Shown piece after piece: positions 22,810 through 34,198 of a DNA stretch of 35,060 bases. The notes under the pieces were generated by a model. The model made no database searches and was not told the origin of the DNA. It saw nothing but the letters and a program-made list of their open reading frames with translations. A program made the translations under genes and the position numbers. Where the stretch lies: contig JAHEJM010000008.1 of assembly GCA_024638815.1 (NCBI GenBank), positions 1 through 35,060 of the forward strand. The letters are read 5' to 3'. Origin of the DNA: Acidimicrobiales bacterium (GTDB lineage Bacteria > Actinomycetota > Acidimicrobiia > Acidimicrobiales > SZUA-35). The first letter of the stretch is position 1, and every line of letters begins with the position of its first letter.

Positions 22810-23400
22810 ATGATCGATGTCATCACCTTCCTGATCACCGGGGCCATCGTGCTCGGTGGCGGCATCGGTGTGATCGTGCTGTCCAACCCGGTGCGGGCCG
22901 CCCTGTCGCTGGTGGCGTCGTTCTTCGGCGTTGCCGTGCTGTTCATCATGCAACAGGCCCATTTCCTGGCCTTCGTCCAGGTCGTGGTGTACGCCGGCGC
23001 CATCGTGGTGCTGTTCCTGTTCGTGATCATGCTGTTGGGCGTCGACCGTCACGAGGACATTCGGGCCGAACCCCTGGCCGGGCAGCGGCCGGCGGCCGGC
23101 CTGCTGGGCCTGATGGTGCTGGCTCTCATCCTCGGCGGCCTGTTCCTGTCCGGACCCGGCGGTGACGATGGTGCGGTGGCCCTCACCGGCACCAAGTCCC
23201 GCACCGCCCCGATCAGCCAGCTCAGCGAGTCCGACTCGGATATCACCGTGCTGGCCCAAGACCTGTTCACCCGCAATATCGTGGCCGTGCAGGCCACCGC
23301 CCTGCTGTTGACCATCGCCACGGTGGGTGCCGTGGTGTTCGTCCGCAACAAGGGTGGCGAGGACGTGGTGATCGACGATCCGGGAACAGCCAGACGGTAG
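22810..23400 (+). CDS. nuoJ: NADH-quinone oxidoreductase subunit J
   Basis: NuoJ is a five-helix subunit of the membrane arm. The 196-residue product has the family segments NPVRAALSLVASFFGVAVLF (about 26-45) and VVVYAGAIVVLFLFVIML (about 58-75), the latter being the helix that forms a pi-bulge and rotates during the catalytic cycle in complex I structures. A polar loop (about 115-145) precedes the last helix. The ATG follows a GGAGAAG sequence supplied by the mini-ORF. Confidence 0.95.
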   Translation: MIDVITFLITGAIVLGGGIGVIVLSNPVRAALSLVASFFGVAVLFIMQQAHFLAFVQVVVYAGAIVVLFLFVIMLLGVDRHEDIRAEPLAGQRPAAGLLGLMVLALILGGLFLSGPGGDDGAVALTGTKSRTAPISQLSESDSDITVLAQDLFTRNIVAVQATALLLTIATVGAVVFVRNKGGEDVVIDDPGTARR

Positions 23401-23440
23401 ACGAGGGACCGAGGGAGAGGCGTAGGGAGATGTGGAAAAC

Positions 23441-23746
23441 ATGGTCGTAACCGACACCTGGTATCTGGTGCTGAGCGCGTTGCTGTTCACCATCGGTTTT
23501 GTCGGGCTGCTGGTCCGGCGCAACCCGCTCATCATGTTCATGTGCGTCGAGCTCATGCTCAATGCGGTGAACATCACCTTCGTCACCTTTGCCAACGCCC
23601 TCGACGATGTGGCCGGTCGCACCGCTGTCTTCTTCGTACTCGTGGTGGCCGCAGCCGAGGTGGTGGTGGGCCTGGCCCTGGTCGTGGCTCTCATGCGCCG
23701 CCGCCCCCTGTTGTCGGCCGACGACCTGACGGCACTGAGAGGTTGA
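23441..23746 (+). CDS. nuoK: NADH-quinone oxidoreductase subunit K
   Basis: NuoK is a three-helix antiporter-like subunit. The 101-residue product has the membrane glutamate in MFMCVELMLNAVN (about residue 33) and the second conserved glutamate in VVAAAEVVVGLALV (about 70), both needed for proton transfer in relatives. I prefer ATG 23441, ten bases after AGGGAGA, over the in-frame GTG at 23432, which sits too close to that site. The 40-base gap before it is purine-rich. Confidence 0.95.
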   Translation: MVVTDTWYLVLSALLFTIGFVGLLVRRNPLIMFMCVELMLNAVNITFVTFANALDDVAGRTAVFFVLVVAAAEVVVGLALVVALMRRRPLLSADDLTALRG

Positions 23747-23749
23747 CCC

Positions 23750-26082
<2,333 letters not shown>

Positions 26083-26086
<4 letters not shown>

Positions 26087-27699
26087 GTTATGCAAGCCTC
26101 ATCGCAGCCGAAGCGGCCGAGACCGTCGATTTCGCCGTCCTCCCCTCCCTGGTCCTGGCCCCGCTTCTTACAATGGCGGCGCTGTTGCTGCTGCCCCCGA
26201 GCCGGGAGGACTACCTGAAGCTGACGGCCCTGGTCGGCTCGGTGATCACCGGTGCCATCTCGCTGTATGTGCTCTACGCCTTCGACATGGGGGAGCCCGG
26301 GTTCCAGTTCGTGACCCAGCGGGAGTGGTACTCCACCTTGGGCTTGAGTCTTTTCCTGGCCATCGACGGCATTTCGCTGTTTCTGGTGGTGTTGACCGGG
26401 GTGCTGTTCCCGGTGGCCATCCTGACCACCGAGCCCCACCACGATCCCAAGCCGTACTACGTGTGGATGATGCTGCTGATGGCGGGCTCGATGGGGGCGT
26501 TCATGGCCCTCGACCTGCTGCTGTTCTTCATGTTCTTCGAAGTGGTGCTGGTGCCCATGTACTTCCTCATCGGAGGTTGGGGCCACGGCGACCGGGTCTA
26601 CTCGGCCATGAAGTTCTTCCTCTACACCATGGCGGCCTCGGCCCTGATGCTGGTCGGTATCACCAGTCTGGTCATTCTGGCCGCGCCCGACATCGGATTC
26701 GCCACCTTCGACGTCACCGTGCTGGCCGACAACCATGAGCTCGGTCGCACCGCCTCGATTCTCGTGTTCCTCAGTTTCGCTCTGGCCTTCGCCGTCAAGG
26801 TGCCGCTGTTCCCGGTCCACACCTGGCTGCCGGATGCTCACACCGAGGCGCCCACGGCCGGTTCGGTCATCCTGGCCGGCGTCATGCTGAAGCTCGGCAC
26901 CTACGGCTTGCTGCGATTCGGCGTCTACCTCTTCCCCACCGTGGTTCGCGATCTCGCCCCGCTGTTCCTGACCCTTGGCGTTGTCGGCATCGTCTACGGT
27001 GCCGCCGTGGCCACCATGCAGAGCGATCTCAAGCGGCTTGTGGCCTACTCCTCGGTGGCCCACATGGGCTTCATCGTGCTCGGCATCTTCGCCCTCAACA
27101 ATCAGGGTCTGTCGGGCTCCATCATCCAGATGGTCAACCACGGCATCTCCACCGGCGCCCTGTTCATCCTGGTCGGCTGGATCTACGAGCGTCGCCACAC
27201 CCGCCAGATCGCCGAACTGGGTGGTTTGCAGAAATCGGCCCCGATCATGGCCGGCGTCTTCACCCTGGTCATGCTGTCCAGCGTCGGCCTGCCCGGGCTC
27301 AACGGGTTCGTGGGCGAGTTCCTGATCCTGGTCGGCGCCTTCTCGTCGGCCCGGTGGTGGGCCGTGATCGGTGTGTCCGGCGTGATCCTGGCCGCCCTCT
27401 ACCTGCTGTGGGCCTACCAACGAACGTTCCACGGTCCGGCCGAGGGCGACAACGCCACCATGGGAGACCTGCGCCGCTCCGAGCTGCTGGGCATCATGCC
27501 GTTGTTGTTCCTGATCGTGTTCCTGGGTGTCTATCCCAAACCGGTGCTGGATCGCATCGAACCGTCGGTCGACGCCCTGATCGCCCACGTGGAGAGCCGG
27601 GTGGACGACTTCGACGAGGACGAGCCGGAACCGGTGACCCGGGCCGGTACCGAGGGTCTGATCCAGGCCGCCGAGGAAGCTCATGAGGGTGAGGAATAA
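26083..27699 (+). CDS. nuoM: NADH-quinone oxidoreductase subunit M
   Basis: NuoM is the second antiporter-like subunit. The 538-residue product, from GTG 26083 nine bases after GGGGAGG, overlaps the nuoL stop by four bases. It has the expected FFEVVLVPMYFLIGGWG segment with the key glutamate, KVPLFPVHTWLPDAHTEAPT with the central lysine, and SVAHMGFIVLG. The frame is open 120 codons upstream but those overlap nuoL. The last 40 residues form an acidic cytoplasmic tail (DDFDEDEPEP and following). Confidence 0.97.
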
Positions 27700-29363
27700 T
27701 GAGTCTGCTGGCGCAAACCGATCTGACCGAATTCGCCACCCCCGATATCGCCTGGTCGTTGCTGGCCCCGTTCGTGGTCATGGCCGTGGGCGGCATCCTG
27801 TTGATCACGATCACCTCGGTGGTTCCGGTGTTGCGGGGCCGGGGGTTCCCGGCCGGGTTCACCATCCTCACCGCCGCCGTGTCGGCCTGGTTCTGCCGGT
27901 CCATCTGGAACGGCTTCGCCGAGAACGGTTCCCAGTCCATCGTGGCCGATGCCTTGGCCATCGACCGCATGACCATCGTGGTCTGGGCCATCATCGCCAT
28001 GGCCGTGTTCCTGGTCGCGGCGTTGTTCGACGGGTACCTCCGCCGGGAGAACTTCGACGGGCCCGAGTGGTATGTGCTGATGCTGATGTCGGCATCCGGC
28101 GCCATGCTCATGGCAGCCGCTCAGGACCTCATACTCATCTTCCTCGGACTGGAGATCCTCTCCATCGCCGTCTACGTGCTGGCCGGCCTGCACCTGCGGC
28201 GCCTGACCTCGCAGGAGGCGGCGTTCAAGTACTTCATTCTGGGGGCGGTGGCCTCGGCCCTGTTCCTGTACGGCATCGCCCTGGTCTACGGGGCAACCGG
28301 TTCGACCAACATCAACGTGATCGCCGGGGCCCGGGCCGCCAACGACATCGGTCTGAATCCGGTGGAGGACTCGTCGATGGTCCTGGCCGGTATGGCCCTG
28401 ATGATGATCGGCTTCGCCTTCAAGGTGTCGGCGGTGCCGTTCCACATGTGGACGCCCGACGTCTACCAGGGTTCGCCCACTCCGGTTGTGGCCTTCATGG
28501 CTTCGGCCGTCAAGGTGGCCGGGTTCGCCGGACTGGTCCGGGTGTTCTGGGACGGCCTGGGCTACTACGCTCCCGACTGGCGGCCGCTTATCTCCGTTCT
28601 GGCCATCGCCAGCCTGGTACTGGGATCGTTCATGGCCCTGGCCCAGAGCAACGTCAAGCGCATGCTGGCCTACTCGTCCATCACCCATGCCGGTTTCATC
28701 CTGGTCGCCGTGCACTCCCTGGCCGGGGGGAGCGAGGGCGGCCTGGACTCGGCCGAAGGGGTTGTGAATTCGGTGGCCGGAGGCGAGGCGTTCCTGTTCT
28801 ACCTGTTGGCCTACTCCCTGCTGGTCATCGGCAGCTTCGGGGTGCTGACCATGATCGGGGGTCGGGACGATCGGGGCCACAACCTCGACGACCTGCGGGG
28901 TCTGGCCCGGTCACGACCGGTGCTGGCCGGGCTGATGGCCGTGCTGCTGTTCGCCCAGGCCGGGGTGCCGTTCACGTCCGGCTTCACCGCCAAGTTCCGG
29001 GTGATCCTGGCCGCCGCCAACTCGGGTTCGTACGTGCTGGCCGGTATCGCCATGCTGGCCGCCGTGGTGGCCGCCGTGCTCTACCTGCGGGTCGTGGTGT
29101 CGATGTTCATGGTCGACGCGCCGGCTGTGGCCCACGCCATGACCGCCACCGTGGACGACAGCGAGGCCGACGCGGAGACGGAGGCCGCCGAAGACGAGGC
29201 CGACGTGGTCGATCCCGACCGTTGGGCCCGCATCCCCCGCCCGGCCATGTTTGCCGTGTTCCTGGCCGTGTTCGGCACTCTCGTGCTCGGCATCTTCCCG
29301 TGGGGTGAGAACGCGCTCCGGGAGGCGGCAGTGGAAATCGCCTTCCTCCGCCAGGCCGGCTAG
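27699..29363 (+). CDS. nuoN: NADH-quinone oxidoreductase subunit N
   Basis: NuoN is the third antiporter-like subunit. The 554-residue product has IFLGLEILSIAVYVLAGL with the conserved glutamate (about 155), FAFKVSAVPFHMWTPDVYQG with the lysine and histidine (about 244-263), and SSITHAGFILVAV. A polar, acidic loop (about 480-505, DDSEADAETEAAEDEADVV) precedes the last helix, a smaller version of the extra cytoplasmic-type loops seen in NuoL and NuoM. The ATG overlaps the nuoM stop (TAATG). It ends the operon; no terminator hairpin with a T-run follows. Confidence 0.97.
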   Translation: MSLLAQTDLTEFATPDIAWSLLAPFVVMAVGGILLITITSVVPVLRGRGFPAGFTILTAAVSAWFCRSIWNGFAENGSQSIVADALAIDRMTIVVWAIIAMAVFLVAALFDGYLRRENFDGPEWYVLMLMSASGAMLMAAAQDLILIFLGLEILSIAVYVLAGLHLRRLTSQEAAFKYFILGAVASALFLYGIALVYGATGSTNINVIAGARAANDIGLNPVEDSSMVLAGMALMMIGFAFKVSAVPFHMWTPDVYQGSPTPVVAFMASAVKVAGFAGLVRVFWDGLGYYAPDWRPLISVLAIASLVLGSFMALAQSNVKRMLAYSSITHAGFILVAVHSLAGGSEGGLDSAEGVVNSVAGGEAFLFYLLAYSLLVIGSFGVLTMIGGRDDRGHNLDDLRGLARSRPVLAGLMAVLLFAQAGVPFTSGFTAKFRVILAAANSGSYVLAGIAMLAAVVAAVLYLRVVVSMFMVDAPAVAHAMTATVDDSEADAETEAAEDEADVVDPDRWARIPRPAMFAVFLAVFGTLVLGIFPWGENALREAAVEIAFLRQAG

Positions 29364-29424
29364 CGGCCGAGACCGACGACCCGGCTATTCAATTGTCAAA
29401 AAGCGGGTGCCGACAAGCAGCGGT

Positions 29425-30654
29425 TCAGGCGGCGGGCTCAACGTGGTCGTTCTTCCACTTGTTGTCAGGTCCGCAGAGAACTTGCCCGTTGGCGAGTGAG
29501 GTTGGTCCACCCTTCGAGTGAGGGTGAACATGGTCTGCTTGAAGCCAGCGGTACGGCGCATCGCACCCTCGTGTGCTGCATCTGCCTCTGGCCAGGACGA
29601 GGAGAATCTGTTTGATGTCCGGTGGGAACCCCCGCGAGGTGTAGGACACGTCGATCGGTCTTGATTGGGCGTCGAGCACGATTCTCCGGAATCGGGCAGC
29701 GGCCAGAGCAACAATGGCCAGGTCAGGGTGGATCGGGGTGCCGTCGATGAGTTCGCACCGCCGGTTCGGGTCGTCACGGTCTATGTCGACCGGATCCACA
29801 GTTGGATCCGCCAACCGCTCCAGCAGGTTCTCGGCCAGGAGTTGGCCGAGAACCAGGTTGACCAGCGGGGTGGTGGTGGCCGAACCGGGCGCTTCGGCTC
29901 CACCGATGATCAGGTCAACCAGGGCTTGACCTCGCCGCTGGTCGGCGGCTTCGAGTGCGCCGTCGTCGGCCGACTGCTGGTTGAACAGGCGTTGGACCTC
30001 GTTCTCCAGGGCCGAACCGACGGCAGCGGCCGAGAGGGGATCGAGCCGGAACCGGCCTGTGATCGATCCGTCGGTGTGTGTGGTCATCGAACAGCTCGTT
30101 GCCTCGACCTGGTCCTTGACGTCCTCACCGTCGGGATCATGATTGATGGCCCATGTGGCCACCCGGCGGGTGAACTCCACGAAGTCGTGGTCACGGGCGG
30201 CGGCCACCAGTTCGTCCTGTGCGAGGAGGAGTTCGTCGTGGGTGCGGGGCTTGTCCAACCGCTTGAGTTCACGGACATGACGCAGGCTCAACTCCCCGTT
30301 GGCCAGACCCTGGGCGAAGACCGGGAAGTCGGCCAACCAGGTGCCGGCCCGGGCCACGGCTCGAATCTCGGGGGCTGAGGCGCCGGTCTCGGCCGCCACC
30401 GCCTGCTGGGGTGTGCGGAACCCGAGGTCGCGCAGCATCGATGGGCTCTCTTTGGCCGCCGAGGTGGCGTCGGCCAGAACACGAGTCCGAACCGAATCCA
30501 AGCGGGCCGACAGTGTCTGCAACCGGCAAGCCATGTCCACCAGCTCGCGCACGGTGTGGTGATCGAACGGCGTCTCGACCATGGCATCGACGCAGGCCTC
30601 CAACGCCGTGAGAGCGTCGCTCCTGCTCTGTGGTGGGATCCCGCCGGTGGTCAT
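29425..30654 (-). CDS. DUF222 / HNH endonuclease (13E12-type) protein
   Basis: The 409-residue protein has an N-terminal DUF222 helical domain (about 15-320, with ELSLRHVRELKRL near 121-133 and the RFRLDPLSAAAVGSALE segment near 201) and a C-terminal HNH nuclease motif: CSTRGC (C359, C364), then ADHVHPHSKGGPTSLANG (373-390) and VLCGPDNKWK. The catalytic histidines and the zinc cysteines are intact. Such genes are abundant and multicopy in actinobacteria, including the 13E12 repeat family of Mycobacterium tuberculosis; their function is not settled, with links to mobile DNA and the DNA-damage response. The ATG is six bases after TATACT and has no Shine-Dalgarno sequence, so the mRNA is probably leaderless. 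The gene stands alone, convergent with nuoN. Confidence 0.92.
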   Translation of the reverse strand: MTTGGIPPQSRSDALTALEACVDAMVETPFDHHTVRELVDMACRLQTLSARLDSVRTRVLADATSAAKESPSMLRDLGFRTPQQAVAAETGASAPEIRAVARAGTWLADFPVFAQGLANGELSLRHVRELKRLDKPRTHDELLLAQDELVAAARDHDFVEFTRRVATWAINHDPDGEDVKDQVEATSCSMTTHTDGSITGRFRLDPLSAAAVGSALENEVQRLFNQQSADDGALEAADQRRGQALVDLIIGGAEAPGSATTTPLVNLVLGQLLAENLLERLADPTVDPVDIDRDDPNRRCELIDGTPIHPDLAIVALAAARFRRIVLDAQSRPIDVSYTSRGFPPDIKQILLVLARGRCSTRGCDAPYRWLQADHVHPHSKGGPTSLANGQVLCGPDNKWKNDHVEPAA

Positions 30655-30660
30655 GGGGTC

Positions 30661-30689
30661 AGTATATCAAACATATGTTCTATACACAA
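30661..30689 (-). promoter_or_regulatory. Promoter of the DUF222/HNH gene
   Basis: On the minus strand TTGTGT (30684-30689) and TATACT (30661-30666) are separated by exactly 17 bp. The ATG follows the -10 box by six bases. This is the best promoter match in the window, within an AT-rich stretch that contrasts with the surrounding DNA. Confidence 0.6.
30667..30682. promoter_or_regulatory. LexA/SOS-box-like palindrome
   Basis: TCAAACATATGTTCTA matches the mycobacterial LexA box TCGAACATATGTTCGA at 14 of 16 positions, including the central AACATATGTT palindrome. It fills the spacer between the -35 and -10 hexamers, where a bound repressor would block RNA polymerase. No lexA gene is in the window. 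Confidence 0.6.
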
Positions 30690-30818
30690 GCTGAAAGACC
30701 ATCTATTTAAGTACTTGTGCTTGTGCGCATCTGGTATCACGTGCCATTGCTCGATCGATGAGCCTGCGAGTGGTTGTGATGTAGGGGCGGTTGGGATGTT
30801 CAACCGTGGCAATCGCCG

Positions 30819-31205
30819 GAAGAGCCTTTCACCAGCGGCGAGGCCAACCGACTGCACGCCGAGGCTTCAACACGGGGCTGTAACCGATGAATGGATGGAA
30901 CCGGGTCCGTCTGGTCGACGAAGACACAGCCTTGGTTGGGTGATCGCCCGGCTCGACGGGGTTCTCGGGGGTTTGGCGAACGGATCACTGACGGGCTGGT
31001 TTACGGGTGGAAGCAAGATGTGATGGTCGGCCTCCGCTACCAGGGTCAGGGCGTCGGCGAGCGAACGGTTCGGAAAGTGGCCGAGCAGGCCAAGAGGGCC
31101 GGGTGCGAATGGCTCCACGCCGGCTTGAACGACAACGCTGTCGACTTCTACTGCTGGCGTTGCGGCTCCCAGAAGACCAACGGCGTACTGCGGTACCTGA
31201 GCTAG
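30819..31205 (+). pseudogene. Broken GNAT acetyltransferase gene
   Basis: Three pieces of one GNAT protein lie in order but in different frames. EEPFTSGEANRLHAEA (from 30819) is followed in another frame by RRHSLGWVIARLDGVLGG (about 30920-30975), and then in the first frame by YQGQGVGERTVRKVAEQAKR (31039-31098), AGCEWLHAGLNDNAVDFYC and QKTNGVLRYLS up to TAG 31203. The GQGVG part is the acetyl-CoA-binding loop (Q/RxxGxG/A), and AGCEWLH is typical of the small actinobacterial GNATs it resembles. A TGA at 30888 and at least two frameshifts prevent a full protein, and the middle strands appear to have lost residues. A sequencing error could explain one shift but hardly all. The substrate is unknown. 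Confidence 0.6.
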
Positions 31206-31236
31206 ACCCGTATCTCGGGCATGGGGTCGGTCCACC

Positions 31237-31253
31237 TCAGCCCTCGAGGCTGA
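31237..31253. terminator. Hairpin between convergent genes
   Basis: TCAGCC (31237-31242) and GGCTGA (31248-31253) form a perfect 6-bp stem with a 5-base loop, overlapping the stop codon of the minus-strand esterase. No T-run follows. It resembles the stop-overlapping hairpin at 506-525. Confidence 0.3.
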
Positions 31254-32412
31254 ACCGGCGCATGAACTCCCAACCGTCGATGGTGGCGCTCACATCGAAG
31301 GTGGTCTCACCCAGTTGACGGCTTAGGAGCAGACCGAGGGGTGAGCCGGGCCAGGTGTGGCCGCCGCCATCGATGCGAAAGAAGACGAGCGGAATCCCGC
31401 CGTCGCAGTCGTCGTATCGAAAAGCCGTGACCTCGTCCGAGACCGGTTCGGTCGACGCCTCCGATCCACAGCCGAACGAGGCGGCGAACTGGCCGAACTC
31501 GTCGGGCATCACCTGCTCGAAGAACCGCTCGATCTCAGGTGGGATGGCGGCACCGGCCACGTCGGCGGCGGAGGCGTCCAGCAGCGACGAGTCGCCCCCG
31601 TTGTAGGGCACCACCTGATCGGCCGTTCCGTGGAAGGCCATGAACGGTACCGGTCGTTCCGGAGCGCAGTCATCGGGATGGGACAATCCGGCCACCGACA
31701 CTGCGGCGGCCAATCGATCCGAGAGCTCACAGACCAACAGGCTGGTGAAGAAACCACCGTTGGACATGCCGGTGGAGTAGATCCGGGCCTCATCGCCGCA
31801 GTAGTCGGCCACCAGTCGGTCGATCAGCTCCGACGCCATGGCCACGTCGTCCCGCCCGGGCACGTCGAGTTGGGCCAGCTCCCACGAGCGACGTCCCCGC
31901 TGGCCGGCCGGCAGCTCCACCCCGGCCCCGGCCAACTCGGTGGCCGGTAGACCGGTGGGGTGAACCGCCAGGAAGCCCTCCCGCTCGGCCAGCAGGTCAT
32001 AGCCGGTCAGCTGGGCCTGCTGGAATCCGTTGGATCCGAGTCCGTGCCAGTTCAGCACCACCGGTAGCGGAACATCGACGCCATCACGATCGGTGGGGGC
32101 GAGGACCCGTATCGAGTAGACGTGTCCCTCGACCTCCAACTCGAACCGGCTCACCCCGGCCGGCACCCCGGGGCAGGCCGACTCGCTCGTCGCTGCCGGC
32201 CCGGGTCCCGTTGTCTCCGGCGGTGTCGCCCCGACCTCTCCCGAGGTCGGCGGCGGCTCGGCGATCGTGGCCGTGGTGGCCTCCGCCGACACAGCCGGAT
32301 CGGGTGCGGAACTCGACTCCTGCTCGTCACCGCCGGAGCAGGCGGAGGCCACGGTCATCATCGCAACCACCGCCATCAGCCATCGCCGCCGGCCGGATCC
32401 GCGCCGGATCAC
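31237..32412 (-). CDS. Lipoprotein esterase of the PHB-depolymerase / feruloyl-esterase family (LpqC-like)
   Basis: The 391-residue product has a basic N-terminus, a hydrophobic stretch and a lipobox ASAC (C25), so it should be a membrane-anchored lipoprotein on the outer face. A Ser/Thr/Pro/Glu-rich linker runs to about 78. The alpha/beta-hydrolase domain has the oxyanion region VVLNWHGLGSNG (118-129), the nucleophile elbow GMSNGG (S217), the acid in HGTADQVVPY (D265) and the histidine in GGGHTWPG (H352). Members cleave polyhydroxybutyrate, feruloyl or acetyl esters; the substrate cannot be chosen here. The GTG start has a weak ribosome-binding site. It lies 42 bases after the dihydrouridine synthase on the same strand and is probably co-transcribed. 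Confidence 0.88.
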   Translation of the reverse strand: MIRRGSGRRRWLMAVVAMMTVASACSGGDEQESSSAPDPAVSAEATTATIAEPPPTSGEVGATPPETTGPGPAATSESACPGVPAGVSRFELEVEGHVYSIRVLAPTDRDGVDVPLPVVLNWHGLGSNGFQQAQLTGYDLLAEREGFLAVHPTGLPATELAGAGVELPAGQRGRRSWELAQLDVPGRDDVAMASELIDRLVADYCGDEARIYSTGMSNGGFFTSLLVCELSDRLAAAVSVAGLSHPDDCAPERPVPFMAFHGTADQVVPYNGGDSSLLDASAADVAGAAIPPEIERFFEQVMPDEFGQFAASFGCGSEASTEPVSDEVTAFRYDDCDGGIPLVFFRIDGGGHTWPGSPLGLLLSRQLGETTFDVSATIDGWEFMRRFSLEG

Positions 32413-32454
32413 CTGGCCACCGACCTGGGACTCGGTCGTCGAATCGACGACGGC

Positions 32455-33582
32455 TCAGCCACCGGAGGCGGCGGAATCACCCTCGGGCGAGGCGAGGGCG
32501 TCGTCGTAGGGGTCATCGAGCCAGCCATCGGGCAGGGCCACCACCTGGGGACCGCGCGTGTGGCCCCGAGCCACCCGGGTGTTCTCCGGCGGCAGGGCCA
32601 CAGCGGGCAGCCCGTCCAACAACCCGGCCAACTCGTCCAGGCTCTCCACCCGACCCAGGCGGCCCCGGATCTCGCCCCCTACCGGGTAACCCTTCAGATA
32701 CCACGCCGTGTGCTTGCGGAACTCCCGGATGCCCTTGTACGGACCGAACCAGTCGACCAACAGCTCGGCGTGCTCGGTCATGATCGAGGCCACTTCGGCG
32801 GTGGTGGGCGCGTCGGGCAGCGGTTGGCCACCGAAGGCGGCGGCCAACTGGCCGAACAGCCAGGGTCGGCCCAGGCAACCCCGGCCGATGACCACTCCGT
32901 CGCAGCCGGTCTGCTCCATCATGGCCAGGGCGTCGGCCGCTTCCCAGATGTCGCCGTTGCCCAGGACCGGAATGGAGTGCACCGTCTCCTTGAGCCGGGC
33001 GATGGTTGACCAGTCGGCCTCGCCGGAATAGAGCTGGGCCACCGTGCGACCGTGGAGGGCCACGGCGGCCGCCCCGAGGTCCTCGGCGATCCGCCCCGCC
33101 TCCAGGTACGTGACGTGCTCGTCGTCGACACCGACCCGCATCTTCACGGTCACCGGCACGGCCCCGGCCGCCGACACTGCAGCCTCGACCACGGCGGCGA
33201 ACAGGCGACGCTTGTAGGGGAGCGCACCCCCACCGCCGTGACGGGTGACCTTGCGCACCGGACAACCGAAGTTGAGATCGAGATGGTCGACGCGATCCTG
33301 GTCGACCAAGCGCCTCACCGCCTCACCGACGTAGACCGGGTCGACCCCGGCCAGCTGCAGGCTTCGGGGTTGTTCATCGGGAGCGAAACCGGCCAACAGG
33401 TCGGTCTTTTTGTTTCCTTCGCACAGGGCTCGGGCCGAGATCATCTCGCTGACGTAGAGGCCGGCCCCGAACCGTCGGCACAAACGTCGGAACGGCGCGT
33501 TCGTGACCCCGGCCATCGGGGCCAGGACGACCGGCAGCTCGACCTCGAGGGGTCCTATCTTCAACGGGGGGGCATCGGACAT
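32455..33582 (-). CDS. dus: tRNA-dihydrouridine synthase (DusB-like)
   Basis: Dus enzymes use FMN and NADPH to reduce uridine in tRNA to dihydrouridine. The 375-residue product has the FMN-binding start VVLAPMAGVTNAPFRRL (18-34), the catalytic cysteine in LNFGCPVRKV (C107), a KMRVG segment (147-151), LHGRT (176-180) and the phosphate-binding GNGDI (208-212) and IGRGCLGRPW (232-241). The C-terminal helical domain recognises tRNA. The length fits actinobacterial DusB homologues (about 370-390). The ATG is preceded by AAGGA with no spacing, so I favour near-leaderless initiation from a TAGCCT box nine bases upstream. Confidence 0.93.
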   Translation of the reverse strand: MSDAPPLKIGPLEVELPVVLAPMAGVTNAPFRRLCRRFGAGLYVSEMISARALCEGNKKTDLLAGFAPDEQPRSLQLAGVDPVYVGEAVRRLVDQDRVDHLDLNFGCPVRKVTRHGGGGALPYKRRLFAAVVEAAVSAAGAVPVTVKMRVGVDDEHVTYLEAGRIAEDLGAAAVALHGRTVAQLYSGEADWSTIARLKETVHSIPVLGNGDIWEAADALAMMEQTGCDGVVIGRGCLGRPWLFGQLAAAFGGQPLPDAPTTAEVASIMTEHAELLVDWFGPYKGIREFRKHTAWYLKGYPVGGEIRGRLGRVESLDELAGLLDGLPAVALPPENTRVARGHTRGPQVVALPDGWLDDPYDDALASPEGDSAASGG

Positions 33583-33591
33583 TCCTTCCCA

Positions 33592-33597
33592 AGGCTA
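33592..33597 (-). promoter_or_regulatory. Putative -10 box (TAGCCT) of dus
   Basis: The box lies nine bases upstream of the dus ATG on the minus strand and has the same sequence as the box before the AbrB-type gene. No clear -35. Confidence 0.3.
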
Positions 33598-33776
33598 TCG
33601 ACGCCCCGGAGAGGCGGGCCGATTTGGCCCTCGATCCGCCCTCAAGTGCTTGTTGTTTCGGTACCATCAGAGCAAGCCGTCACCGGGGCGATCCGACGGC
33701 TGCCAGGACGAGCGTGTGGAGGACCATGACGAGGGTTGACGCCGAAATTTCAACAAGAACGTCACATGGCCTGATC

Positions 33777-33806
33777 TTGGCCCAAGACCGCTTACGACGG
33801 TAGAGT
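33777..33806 (+). promoter_or_regulatory. Promoter of the second nuo set
   Basis: TTGGCC (33777-33782) and TAGAGT (33801-33806) are separated by 18 bp, and the GTG start of nuoA follows after eight bases without a Shine-Dalgarno sequence. This fits a leaderless transcript that opens a new operon, separate from the first nuo operon. Confidence 0.45.
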
Positions 33807-33814
33807 CGACGGTC

Positions 33815-34180
33815 GTGTCGGACTTCCTCCGCGAGTACCTCCTCATCCTGCTGTTCGGCCTACTCGCCGTCGGTGTCGTCGGTGGTTTCATAGGCCTGGC
33901 GTCGCTGCTGCGACCCGACCGTCCCAGCGCCGGCAAGGTGCAGAACTACGAGAGCGGCGTCGACCCGGTGGGTGACGGCTGGTCCCAGAGCCAGATCCGT
34001 TACTACATCTACGCCTTGCTATTCGTGATGTTCGACGTCGAGGCCGTGTTCATCTTTCCCTGGGCCACCCGGCTCGAGGCCTACGGGTTCTTCGGCCTGG
34101 TCGAAATGGTCATCTTCATCTTCATTCTCGCCCTCGGCCTGGCCTACGCCTGGCGCAAGGGCGTTCTTCGGTGGGCCTAG
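33815..34180 (+). CDS. nuoA: NADH-quinone oxidoreductase subunit A (second copy)
   Basis: This 121-residue NuoA has normal length, unlike the extended first copy. It has three helices and the family segments KVQNYESGVDPVGDGWSQ (41-58), RYYIYALLFVMFDVEAVFIF (62-81) and LALGLAYAWRKGVLRW. The ESG where the first copy has ECG, and the different loop sequences, show an old divergence rather than a recent duplication. It is the first gene of a second cluster; nuoB follows after 18 bases. Confidence 0.93.
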   Translation: MSDFLREYLLILLFGLLAVGVVGGFIGLASLLRPDRPSAGKVQNYESGVDPVGDGWSQSQIRYYIYALLFVMFDVEAVFIFPWATRLEAYGFFGLVEMVIFIFILALGLAYAWRKGVLRWA

Positions 34181-34198
34181 GAAGGACGGGATCGATCG

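Noticed and set aside
29364..29424. Terminator between nuoN and the DUF222 gene
   Set aside because: The gap contains a short direct repeat (CCGGCTA) but no stable inverted repeat and no T-run.
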